Shown here: positions 23,900-34,499 of the stretch, piece after piece
Layout of the letters: every line of letters begins with the position of its first letter
Numbering within the stretch: position 1 is the first letter of the stretch
Source: Exophiala sp. HKRS030
Lineage: Eukaryota; Ascomycota; Eurotiomycetes; Chaetothyriales; Herpotrichiellaceae
Assembly (NCBI GenBank): GCA_023897205.1
Contig: JAHWDD010000005.1
Coordinates: forward strand, 558,001-622,000
Length of the DNA stretch: 64,000 nt
Reading direction: 5' to 3'
Position numbers and translations under genes: made by a program
The notes under the pieces: model-generated
Seen by the model: only the letters and a program-made list of their open reading frames with translations
Databases searched by the model: none
What the model was told of the DNA's origin: nothing

Positions 23900-26837
23900 T
23901 TACAAACTACTCTTGCCACCAAGTAACTCGACAGCTGCATTGCTGATACAACTCTTGCCGGTCTCCTTGACTTTTGCCCGGTATATGACTTTTCTTCCTC
24001 CATCCTCCTTCCACATTTCCGTCACGATGGTCTGACCCGGCAGGACGGTCCCACTGAACCTCACCTTGATACTCTTGTAGGGTCCATAGGCTTCAAAGAC
24101 GTGCCTCCCACTGATACCAAACGTCGCCAGGCCGTGGAGGATGGGGACCTTGAAGCCGCCGACCGACGAGAACTTGGGGTCGATGTGAAGCGGGTTCCTG
24201 TCGCCCATGAGTCGATAAAGGGCCGCGAGGTCCTCCGACGTCTTTTCCTCTGTCACCTTGTCGGGCGCACGAGACGGTGGGTTGTTGGTGGCCGTCGACG
24301 CGCCACGATCAGCGGGGGTTTTCTGACCTCCAAACCCGCCGGCGCCACGAATGAATGCAACACTTTCGTTGTAAAACACCGGCCTTCCGGCACCGTCGAC
24401 GGTCGTGGCCCCCCGCCTCACGAGCGCCGCGTTACCCTTGTCCACCACCTCCAACAGACGGGTCTCGGTCTTGAACGTGCCTGACGTCGGAATTGGGAAC
24501 TGCTTGAGCTCCAGATATTGCTCGCCGTGAAGCAACATGCGCTGGTCGTAGTTGGGGACAATGTCCTTGATCTCGTAAGGCGCCGAGGAGTGATACGTCG
24601 GTACGATCCCGAAAGTCGGAAGGACTTGGAAGTTGGGCGAGTTTTCGTAGACCAGATCTAGCTGGTTGCGGTGGGCGCCGAGAGACAAGTTGTACAAGAT
24701 GACATCTTTGTCGGTGTAAGTGTAGGTCGATGGCGTGTCCTTCATCTCCATGGCGTTTTGGATCTTGGAAATGTATTTTCTGTTGGCCCGATTCTCCTCT
24801 GACAAGCTAGCAGCCTGCTCGATATTAGCATATGTGCGCTTCGGCCGACGCAAAACGCAAAAAGACTTACAATCTTGGGATTCTTCAAGACATTACCCAT
24901 GTTGTAGCGACTTCCGTCTTGTGGCGATTCTGGATTGTCCGCTTTTCCATTATCGAAATTGCAGATTTCCCCAAAGACCTAGACCCCGACAGTGAGTAAT
25001 TTTCATTGTAACTGCGAGATTGCGAATGAGAGGTCACACCCACCCTGGCCACTTCATCCACACTGGGGATGCCCTTTTCGTGCTCAAAGTCGACGCCTCT
25101 GGCTCTCTGCCATCTCGTTGCGGCGAACCAACCGCTCCCGGCTTCGTACAGTTGTCCAGTGCCGGGCGGTCGTTCGGAGCACAATGCCACGATCAAGGGC
25201 GCAACGTAATCTGGTTTGACAATGTTGACGGAATCCTCTGCCCACACTGTGCGGGTCATGTTTGTGCCAGCGGACGGCGCAACGGCGTTGACGACGATAT
25301 TATACTTGGCTCCCTCCCGCGCGATCGTCTTTGTGAGACCAATCATACCACATTTCTGGGGGAAGAAGCAGTGTCAGTATATCCAGAACTCCAGCAGACC
25401 TTGCTGATGGATAAAGAATGGAAAGGGTCATTTTCTACTCACCGCAGCTGCGTAATTGGCTTGTCCAAAGTTACCATATATGCCGGTCGTGCTGGTGATG
25501 TTGATTATCCTCCCAAACTTTTGCTTCGTCATGTACGGCCAGGCGGCACGAGTTATGAGATAGGTCGACCGCAGGTGGACGTTCATGACCGAGAACCACT
25601 GCTCGTCCGTCATGTTGACAAATGCCTTGTCGCGTAAGATACCCGCATTGTTCACCAGGATGTCGAGTCTGCCGTGGGCGCTGATGATTTTGTGCACAAT
25701 TTCCTCACCCTGTTCGACCGACATGGTCAACGCCGACGCTTGTCCCCCCATCGACTTGATCTCGTTTGCGACTTTCTCGGCATTCTTCAGATCGTTGACC
25801 ACGACGTGGGCTCCCAGTTTGGCAAATGCGTGAGCGTACGCTCTTCCCAGCCCATCACCTCCGCCCGTGACAAGCGCCACCTTGCCCTGGAGTCTCACTT
25901 GACTTGGGTTTGGAACGTTTGCCTTTGGTAGTGACTTGGCCTTTTCATAGAGAGCCATTGCTCCGGCCGCGTTGTCTGGGTGTTCCGCTCCGGTCCAGTC
26001 CGCGATCTTGGAATAATTGTCGAGAATCAGATCCGGACTGAGAGAGTCCGGATTGGCGACGAAACCTCTGCTCCGCTCCCACCGAATCTTGCTGTAGTGG
26101 CCAGCGGCCGCCTCGAAGATGCTCCCTGTTTCCTGACAGTCCCGGCTGACCAGCACGCCAACCAACGGCACGACCCAGTCAGGCTTCATGGCGTCCATCA
26201 TGTCCGACGTCCAGACCGTCTGAGTGAGACGACTCGCGGCCCCAGGCGCCAGGATGTTACAGTGGATGTTGTATTTGGCTCCTTCTTTCGCCAGTGTCTC
26301 GCTGAACCCCACCAGGGCCATCTTCGCGGCAGCGTAGTTGGCCTGTCCAAAGTTCCCAAAGAGACCAGAGCTGGATGAGGTATTGATGATCCTGCCGTAC
26401 TTTTGTTTCCGCATAAAAGGCCAAGCGGCCCTGGCGGTTTTCATGGCCCCGTGCACGTGGACGTCCATGATGATGTCCCAGTCCTCGGTCTTCATGTTTC
26501 GGAGCGTAATGTCTCGAAGGATGCCGGCATTGTTGATGAGAATGTCGACTCTTCCGAAAGCGTCGATGGCGGTTTTGATGATCCTCTCGCCAGCCTGGAC
26601 GGGATCATAGTTCGCAACGGCCACGCCGCCTGCGTCGATGATTTCCTTGACCACGACATCGGCAACTCTGGCGTCGCCTTTTCCAGCAGCATCTTTGCCG
26701 TTGAACGTACCACCAAGGTCATTGACCACGACTTTAGCACCGCGCGAGGCCAAGAATTTGGCATATTGTCGTCCTAGACCGTTGCCGGCACCGGTGACAA
26801 CGGCAACCTGATCCACGTAGCTGATTGGAGATGCCAT
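23900..26837 (-). CDS. peroxisomal multifunctional beta-oxidation protein (MFE-2 / Fox2), 4 exons
   Basis: Catalyses hydration of trans-2-enoyl-CoA and NAD-dependent oxidation of (R)-3-hydroxyacyl-CoA. Minus-strand exons 25443-26837, 25044-25355, 24871-24978 and 23900-24814 give 909 residues. It has two tandem SDR domains, each with TGxGxGLG and a Ser..YAAAK active site (the second YAAA|K is split by intron 1), then a hydratase-2 hot-dog domain with the [10 protein letters not shown] motif. This order is the fungal arrangement. The C-terminus is SSL rather than a consensus SKL-type PTS1, so import may depend on a weak signal. It is upstream of, and on the same strand as, no close partner; the SDR at 27272 is 435 bp away. 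Confidence 0.95.
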
Positions 26838-26960
26838 GATTGTTGTCTACAACTGCATCCGAAGACGAGTAAATTCAGGAGGTCCTCTGAGAAGTTTGAG
26901 AGGTCACAAAAGTGATGGTTTGGTCGGGGACGACGACAACGTCCTCATTGTTTAAACGGG

Positions 26961-27189
26961 CCGAGGAGGTTGGCCGCTTATATAAAATAGGTACACCGTT
27001 TCCGCGCAGTGTGACAATGCCTCGGATATGCGAAGAGCATCCTAGACTGATTTGGTGGTTATCGTGAGCCTTACTCCGTGACCCCGCACAGTCTGACCGG
27101 CCTCCAGTATTTCCAGTATTTCCAGTATTATGGGATCCTCCCCAGGCTATGCCTTGTTGTCGGCAAGGCTGTCAAAGCCTCGGCCTCGG
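26961..27189. promoter_or_regulatory. four CCTCGG motifs upstream of MFE-2
   Basis: CCGAGG at 26961-26966, CCTCGG at 27020-27025, and a direct pair at 27178-27183 and 27184-27189, all within 355 bp before the MFE-2 ATG. CCTCGG is the reported core site for FarA/FarB control of beta-oxidation genes in Aspergillus. A TATA-like TATATAA (minus strand) lies near 26980. Confidence 0.5.
27103..27129. repeat. three perfect copies of a 9-bp repeat
   Basis: TCCAGTATT repeats three times without change in the MFE-2 upstream region. It may be a simple microsatellite or a regulatory element. Confidence 0.7.
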
Positions 27190-27271
27190 CTTGTTCGAAC
27201 GAGGTTCACAAAGCACTCGCACCCGTACTGTTGAGTGTCCATGCAATCCCATTCATCCCACGGAGTAATTA

Positions 27272-28169
27272 CTACCTAGATATAGTAAATCCACCATCGA
27301 TTCTCACATCAGCACCATTGATCATGGCACTCTCATCCCTACAAAGAAACTCGATCGCGTGCGCAACCTCCGAGGGTTCACTGAACCTTCCCGTTGGTAT
27401 CTGCGCAAGGTGTTTTTGTTTCTTCTCCTCGTTTGCCCACGCCTTTGCAGCCAATGGAGTCCAGGTCACTGTCGGACTCACAGTGTTGGCCGTGATGCCC
27501 TTGGGTCCCCACTCGCTCGCCATGCACCTAGTGTGTCCCAACAGGCCAGCCTTGGAGGCACAGTACGCGCCATGACCGTCCAAAGCCACGTGGGCAGCCT
27601 GTGAGGCGATACTCACTATCCTTCCTGGCGGCGGTGCTTTCCTTGCCCCTGTTCCTGTTTCTTCTCCTACCTCTGCCACCTTGGATTGATAGAGATGAAA
27701 GAATGCGTTGCTGGTGATGAACGGACCCAGCAAGTTAGGCAAAAAGTTCTTCATAGCTTCCTCCGCCGAGGTTTTCTCCAGCGGCTGTACCGAAACATAA
27801 CCGGCGGCGTTGATCAAGATGGATGGGAATCCGTCCAAGTCAGATATCTGCGCAAAGACGTCTTTGATCGATGATTCCGAAGTAATGTCGGCCTCGAATG
27901 TGTGGACTCTTTGGGGGGCGTCGGTGCCGAATACCCGTTTGATCGTGTCGTTGACCCTCGAGGCTTCGAATGGAGCATACAGTAGTGCGACGGTGGCTCC
28001 TAGCTCCCATAGACGAACTGCCGTCGTCGACCCTAAACCACCTGCATGCAAGGCTCTTCGTTAGCATATAGGTGTCCATCCCAGCAGGTGTCTGTCTGTA
28101 AAGGCGGTACTTGGGTAATCACCTACCTATTCCTCCTGCAATGATTGCGATGCGTCCTTGGTAAGCCAT
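27272..28169 (-). CDS. short-chain dehydrogenase/reductase, 2 exons
   Basis: NAD(P)(H)-dependent SDR, 270 residues. The first exon (28127-28169) is only 43 nt and encodes MAYQGRIAIIAGGIG; the second is 27272-28041. Splicing restores the cofactor motif GGIGGLG, which the long ORF alone lacks. Other motifs are INAAGY, SIASQAAH, the catalytic YCASK, and DGGF near the C-terminus. It resembles sugar-alcohol or 3-oxoacyl-type reductases, but the substrate cannot be assigned. It is transcribed in the same direction as MFE-2 and the ALDH on either side. Confidence 0.87.
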
Positions 28170-28526
28170 GGGAGATGCACAAAGCTGTACGGATGCCTTT
28201 TCTCTAATACTCGTGAACTCGGTCAATCAGTCTCGAGAAAAATAACAAGTGATGGATGGTTGTTTAGTACCGTGACACTCCGGCAGGTGAAAGTGCATCG
28301 GCCGAAGCGCCGAGTGTCGCCGGTGCCAAAACATTCATCATGCTTCAAGCTTCGAATTTCCTCCCCGCACTTTGTTGTGGTGACTACATTATAATAGCCG
28401 GTGCTATGTTGCCCTTCGTCACTGTCAAATTCTTCATCGGTACTGTACTGAAGTCCTTTATAATTGTTTAATCTACTCTTCCTTGAGACGAATGGATATA
28501 GACTTCCAGACTACTGATAACAACTC

Positions 28527-30044
28527 TCATGAGGTTTCCTTCACCATTTCCTGCCCAAAGCTCGCTGATGCTGATGGGTCGTGAATCGAAATGGTCTTTG
28601 TCTGCAAGAATTCTTGCAATGCGTATTTGCCATTGTTTCTCCCCCAGCCACTATTCTTGACGCCCCCGATAGGTGCATTCGGCTCATCGTACTCCGTGAG
28701 AGTACCGATATGGACCTGTCCGCACTCGATTCGCCGCGCCACCCTCAACGCTGCAAGCACGTCTCGACTGTGCACTGCAGCATTCAACCCATACTTGGAC
28801 GAGTTCGCCAGCTCCACAGCTTCATCTTCGTTTTCAACAACATACAGCGCCGCCGATGGTCCGAAAGTCTCGTCCCCAAAAATTTGATGCTCAGGTTTCA
28901 CGCCTGTGATGACGGTCGGAACTATCGAGGCTTTGGTGTCGTTGCGGAACTCATTATCGCCAACCAGATAAGCCGCACCATTCTCCACGGCGTTATTGAC
29001 GAGAGATCTTGCTCTCTGGGCGACGGCGACCGAGACTGCAGAGCCTGCTCCGTTCGAATGTTGCTTCTTGACACAGGAAACCAGCGCCTCTGAGAAATTT
29101 TTGGCGATTTCTTTCACGACAATGATCCGATCCGTAGACATGCAAATTTGACCATGGTGGAGAAAGGCGCCCTTTGCACACAAGCTCGCGGCTTGTTCAA
29201 TATCTGCATCCTTGAGCACGATTGCCGGTGCTTTGCCACCTAGTTCCATGAGGATCGGCTTCAGATACTTTGATCCCAATTGGCCTAGTATACTTCCGAC
29301 GGCGGCACTTCCGGTGAAAGCAATCTTTCGAATTGCAGGCTCCGCGATCATGGCCTCTGTGACATCTGACGAGTCTTCTCTACGCGCTTGGAGGACGTTT
29401 ATGCATCCATCCGGGATACCTGCATCCTTGAAGGTTTGGACCAGCGCATGGTGCACGCCAGGACTGTTTTCTGATGCCTTGAAGACCACTGTGCATCCTG
29501 CTGCCAGAGGTCCTGCCAGTGCCCGACTGGCGATGATCATGCTCGCGTTCCAAGGAGCAATCGCCAGGATAGGTCCGACGGGCTCTTTGAAGACTAGACA
29601 GAATGCACCCGGACCCTGTGGTGCAGGCAGCTCACCCGCACATTGTTGCGAGATGCACGTTGCCATCTCACGGATGACTGCGACTGTCAGACCAACATTG
29701 AAACGGGCCCATTCCTCCTGACAGGATGTCTCGAGCATTTGTAAAGCTACAAATGCCTCCTCGCGGCTTTGGATGAGATCTGACACTTTGAGGATCAGGT
29801 CACGGCGTTCAGCATACGTCGTCGTCTTCCATTTGACAAATGATTGGTACGATGACCGTGCCGCCTCTCGAGCGATCTCAACAGAGGCGCCTTGTGCTGA
29901 ATGAACCACTTCATTTTTGATGGCGGATCTGACATCGACGAGCCTTGACTCGTCTAGAGGAAGTTTCTTGCCGTCAATAATGATTGGGAGGACGGATCGA
30001 CCGTCTTTTGTTTGCGAAAATTGAAGTATATCGCTGGGAGCCAT
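28527..30044 (-). CDS. aldehyde dehydrogenase, aromatic-aldehyde (vanillin/salicylaldehyde) type
   Basis: Single-exon ALDH of 505 residues. Nucleophile Cys301 (HHGQICMSTDR), general base Glu268 (MELGGKAPAIV), cofactor loop AFTGSAAVGS and PWNAS motif are present. The HHGQICMST context and the overall look are those of salicylaldehyde/vanillin dehydrogenases, which oxidise benzaldehydes to benzoates; this is by family resemblance. It is divergent from the regulator at 30710 across a 665 bp shared upstream region, and close to the ThDP lyase that could supply aryl aldehydes. Confidence 0.9.
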   Translation of the reverse strand: MAPSDILQFSQTKDGRSVLPIIIDGKKLPLDESRLVDVRSAIKNEVVHSAQGASVEIAREAARSSYQSFVKWKTTTYAERRDLILKVSDLIQSREEAFVALQMLETSCQEEWARFNVGLTVAVIREMATCISQQCAGELPAPQGPGAFCLVFKEPVGPILAIAPWNASMIIASRALAGPLAAGCTVVFKASENSPGVHHALVQTFKDAGIPDGCINVLQARREDSSDVTEAMIAEPAIRKIAFTGSAAVGSILGQLGSKYLKPILMELGGKAPAIVLKDADIEQAASLCAKGAFLHHGQICMSTDRIIVVKEIAKNFSEALVSCVKKQHSNGAGSAVSVAVAQRARSLVNNAVENGAAYLVGDNEFRNDTKASIVPTVITGVKPEHQIFGDETFGPSAALYVVENEDEAVELANSSKYGLNAAVHSRDVLAALRVARRIECGQVHIGTLTEYDEPNAPIGGVKNSGWGRNNGKYALQEFLQTKTISIHDPSASASFGQEMVKETS

Positions 30045-30709
30045 GGCTGTGGTCAGATCTAACTGGGCGTTTTGCTCTTGAGCTCGTCAACTGTACAAAC
30101 GACTAACAGATCCGCTTAGGTGTACTGTACACTGGTGTCTAACATAGTGATATCAGCTGCGACACTGATATAGCTATAGTCGAGCTGTCAACATGACTCT
30201 ACCGGGGTTGTACCCGGTGGGGCAACATCGGCATGCTTAGAAGTCTCTTATGTATGTCATGGCTGCAGGCGTCATCCATTGGTAAGATCGCTTCTATGAG
30301 TTTGTTTCAACGGAGGTTATTATGGGGGATATATCTCCGAAACTGGAGTTGATAGTGGTATCCAGAGGCTGAAGAGTGATTAGGTCGAGGGAAGGGCGGA
30401 GATAGGACATGCAAGAAGCTTCGTTGATTTCACTGCTCGTGAGAATATACTCAATTCCAACAAGTCCTAACTCCGCTCTGACTGTCGATATGGCTCGCTC
30501 TGGACAAGGCTGGGGTTTAAAGGATGGGAATAACGGGGAGAGAGCCGACAGGCCTTGACAGGCTCGTGTCACGTGTGTCTCGGGGCACCTTCCCACAATC
30601 AGCTTCCTCAGCCGCCGGGGAGGTTTCCCCGTTGCAATGAATTCCTCCCGTCTTCTTACAAGTCCTGACTTTGGATCTTGAGCCGCGTCCTGGCCAGGAG
30701 ACATCCGCG
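30045..30709. other. divergent promoter region
   Basis: Shared upstream region of the minus-strand ALDH and the plus-strand regulator. No gene is convincing here; an ORF at 30294-30743 (minus) lacks features and overlaps the regulator start. Confidence 0.4.
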
Positions 30710-33485
30710 ATGCCGTCAGCCTCACCGGAAGCCATAGGCACAAATGAAGGGAGTAGTAGGAAACGCCGGAGAATTACCGTTGCCTGTAATTTATGTCGAG
30801 CTAGAAAGTCGAGAGTAGGACTGACTACCAGGAAATCATTTCAACTTCGCTAACACTTGTGTAGTGCTCAGGAGATCAACCGTGCTCTCTCTGTGTTCAG
30901 CTAGGAGTTAGTTGTCAGTATCAGGGGACAGTACAGGGAGATATTGTCGTTTTGCCATCTGAGTAAGTACTAGTTGTTTTTGTCCGCCCCCGTCTCCGTA
31001 CATATGGGGTCTGCTACAATCAGTCTCGACCGTGATACCTTCCTGCGCAGCAATTTTGACTGGCGCCCCCTTCCATCTAGTGTTGTTTCCGACCTGCAGC
31101 AAAGGCTGAAGGCCATTGAAGGTCTGATACGAGGTGGAGGCGGAGCACCTTCATCGTTTCAGGACGATGTCCTTACACCAAGTTCAAATCCTACCGCAGC
31201 ACGTTCCGAGTCACAAGCCGGCACTGTCCATTCAACAACGCCACATGTTCAGTCTCATACACATGGGGACTCTCAGGCTATCGCACAAATCTCCAATGGA
31301 CCAGAAGAGCACAATGCAATCGATGGTATGGCTATAACTGTGTCCGAAGGAGACCAGGCATCTTTTTTTGGTGGGCTACTGACACCTCATCTGACCATTT
31401 GCCCTACTGATTCATTACAGGCCCGTCTTCTAACACCGCCTTCTTGCGCCAGATACAAGGCTTGACCAGGAATATCACGGTCCCGTCCATCAGTGACTGC
31501 ATCAAACATGGCACAATAACAGTTTCTCATTCCTCAGCCCGGAGCAGACGTTTGCAAGCTGACCAGATCAAAAACACCAATGAGTTCATATTACCGTCAC
31601 AGCCACACCTGGAATCGCTCATAAATGATTACTTCAGCCATACAACTCTATTTTTTCCATATGTTCATGAGGCCGCTTTCCGAGCCGTCTATGTTGAGTT
31701 GAAGAACTCTGGGTTCAAATCAGCTCGGAGGACGTGGCTAGCGTTGCTCAATATGGTGCTCGCAATCTCAGCGAAACAATCGGCGCCTTCATCTGATTCG
31801 GAATCGAAAACGGGACTCGACGATACAGTCTACTACAGAAGAGCCGCCAAATTGTGCAATGACTACATCTTCTGTGCCACAAGCCTTGAGATGGGTATGC
31901 TAGTGCTGGTTGTCACTCTCGCGGATCTTTGCTGACTATAAATTAGTACAATGTCTGTTGTTAATGGCCTGGTATCTGCAATCGACTCAAGACTCGACGC
32001 GCACATGGTTCATACACGGATTAGCTGTTAGGGCCGCCATTTCTCTTGGACTTCACTCAGATCTGGCTACCAAAGACTTATCGGCGATCGAAAAGGAGGA
32101 AAGGATCCGTGTGTGGTACGGCTGTATTGATCTGGATAGGTGAGCGACGCGAGAACGTGTTGGGATACGAACATGGAACTGACAGCACGAGAACCCTCGG
32201 ATTATCTTTCGGAAGGCCATGGTCTATTCCCAAGTCCTTCACACTCCTTCGCCGACCGTCTCCTTTCCTAACAGCCACTACTTCTTTGATCGATTTTGAG
32301 CCAAGAGCAAGCCGCGTGGACAAGCTCGGGGTTCTGTTCCTCAGAGAGTCCATGTCAGTGGCAACGTCCATGTACCGTCACATAACTGATGTCTGTGTAG
32401 AGAATTAAGCGACATAGTTGTCGATATAGTTGCCACTCTTTATGGGGACAATCTGGGCTTCGCCAAACTCGAAAATTCCCAAGGTTCACTCCCAAAGGTA
32501 ATATCGTTGGTTGGTCGACTTGAAGCATGGTGGGCTCAGGTACACCCGTCGGTGCGGTGGCACTCTACAAGCAGTGTGGATGACAATGCAGAATCCCGTG
32601 CTGTTGAGGTCCTCAAATTTATGCTGAAGTTGGACTTTTTGAACGCCCAACTCTTACTTTATCGCCCAGTTGTCTTCATGGCCTCACAAGTGCAGACCAC
32701 TGCGGAGGAAGAAGAGCACGCTCTATTCCCAAAAATTGTTCCAATATGCGTTCGGAAAAGTCTTCATTGTGCATGTATGGTGGTTTCGATACTTCAAGAC
32801 CTACAAAAATCGGGGAGCAGCTCTGGGGGGTCTCCCTGGCTCTCACTTTACCAAGGTGAATATAACCCATAGCCGTCATTACTTCGGAATGCCGTTCGCT
32901 AACTCTTTACATCTCTTAGTATTTCACGCAGCCCTTTCTGCGTTCGCCGTTCTGTTGCTCAGGCCAGATCTTCTGCCGTTGCCTCTACATCAGAATTTAT
33001 TCGTCCTGGAAAGGGCCGTAGAAGTCCTCGACAACCTCAGTCCCGGGAATAAAATGGGCCATGCTTGTGCAGACTATGTTCAGCTTTTGCTGTCTACGTT
33101 ACGGAACAGTGAGTCATCTCTGAAACTACACCCACTATATTCAAGCTTTATCTCTACGACTTTAGTCAAGCTCTCCGGGCTGCACTTATGTGCATTGGAT
33201 GCGCATCCCCTCAGTGTGGATGCCGAATTCTTCATAACATACTGACGGAGACATCTAGCTGCTGGAGGTACAAGCATTGGAAGAGCAGACAGCAACCTGG
33301 CAGCACAGCCTCAAGCACCACCAAACTCGGGAGTAATGCTCCCACCGACTAGCATGCCCACATATCCAGCAGCTCAAACTGACTTTGGTAATTACGAATT
33401 AGCAGATATTAATCTTGCTCAATTTTTCAGCCAGGACCAGATGGATTTCTTTGGTCTCGATGGGATTGAAAATGGTTTGATATAG
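30710..33485 (+). CDS. Zn(II)2Cys6 transcription factor with fungal-specific domain, 9 exons
   Basis: Nuclear regulator. Proposed exons: 30710-30814, 30865-30962, 31051-31370, 31421-31894, 31947-32139, 32186-32353, 32401-32855, 32920-33108 and 33260-33485, giving 742 residues. The cluster ACNLCRARKSR / CSGDQPCSLC..C is split before its third cysteine (C26, C29, C36). Joining exons 3 and 4 gives FFGPSSNTAFLRQI, a hallmark of this regulator class; exon 5 carries TWFIHGLAVRAAISLGLH, and exon 6 STRTLGLSFGRPWSIP. The exon 6/7 joint (47-nt intron) is the least certain. The short last exon encodes an acidic, Phe-rich tail. Divergent from the ALDH, it is a candidate controller of the aromatic-type genes. 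Confidence 0.83.
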
Positions 33486-34499
33486 TGTTGAGACTCTTCA
33501 CTTGACATGCTTGTTGCTTTATCAAGTCGGGTGTGTATGAAGGCCATGCACGACTGTGCAATGAATAGTGATACCCATTGAGGCATTTAATATGAGCAAC
33601 CATCAAATTATTTCGAATTGGACGCCCCTAGAAATTGACCAAGTACTATCACCCGGACAGCTTCAACGTTGTCGACCACTGCGTCAGCTTCTATCGCCAC
33701 TTCGGCAGAGATTGCTAGTGCCATAGCAACCACAACGGCGACCAGAGCACCTTCAGCTGCCATCCTCCTCCTTCCTCCCCAATCCACTGAGGCCGGAGCC
33801 AAATTCAAAGACTGACTCATTCTCTGCTCGAGAACTTTTTCTTGTTCAGCGAACCACTTCAGTGCACATAGCTGAGCCTCGTGGGAAATCCAGCGACATC
33901 GGCACCGATACATCTCTACAGCCCACTGCATACTTGAACTGCCTGCGTATTATGTGGGTTGTATGTGCACGTGGGAACAAATCCTCCCCCTTGAATACGG
34001 GTATTGTACTCTATTGTGGGAACAGGTTTGATGATACGGAAAAATTTCGAGGAAAATACCCCGGTTCCCTTGGGTCGATCAGGCCATGGAGCCCGATGTA
34101 CGCAATATGGAGCTATTGGTAAGACTTCGTTTTTCTAGGCGCTATCATCCGATTGGAAGTATCGTGGTCAGCGACAATCAACCCACGTTATATCTTGTCC
34201 ACGTTTTTGCAGTACTCTTCCGCCATTCGTCGAGTTGGAGTTGATTAATGGTATCCATTCTTCGACTCCCTTTGAGGAATACCGAAAAAATGCGAAAAGA
34301 TGCAGCTATCCAGAGATATTATGCTGGGTAACACACGTGTGAATTTCAAGTCGGATTTCGAGGCCCAAAAGCTGAGTTATACTTTTTTGAGTCCACTCGA
34401 TAAGTCGTGTCGTGTCAGTGACCATGCATATAAATTACAGCGGCATCGAGGGTCGAAGCCATCACCCTGCCGAAGAAGTTCCTCAAGCAGATCGACAAG
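33486..34499. other. 1 kb intergenic before GH1
   Basis: One minus-strand ORF (33608-33931, 107 codons) has an Ala/Val-rich stretch that could span a membrane. It may be a small protein, but nothing else supports it. Confidence 0.3.

Noticed and set aside
25020..25637. 205-codon plus-strand ORF over MFE-2
   Set aside because: Antisense shadow; runs through MFE-2 introns and has no motif.
32354..32400. Alternative donor at 32370 in the regulator at 30710
   Set aside because: It gives a 31-nt intron, too short; the GTCAGT donor at 32354 is better, though this joint remains uncertain.
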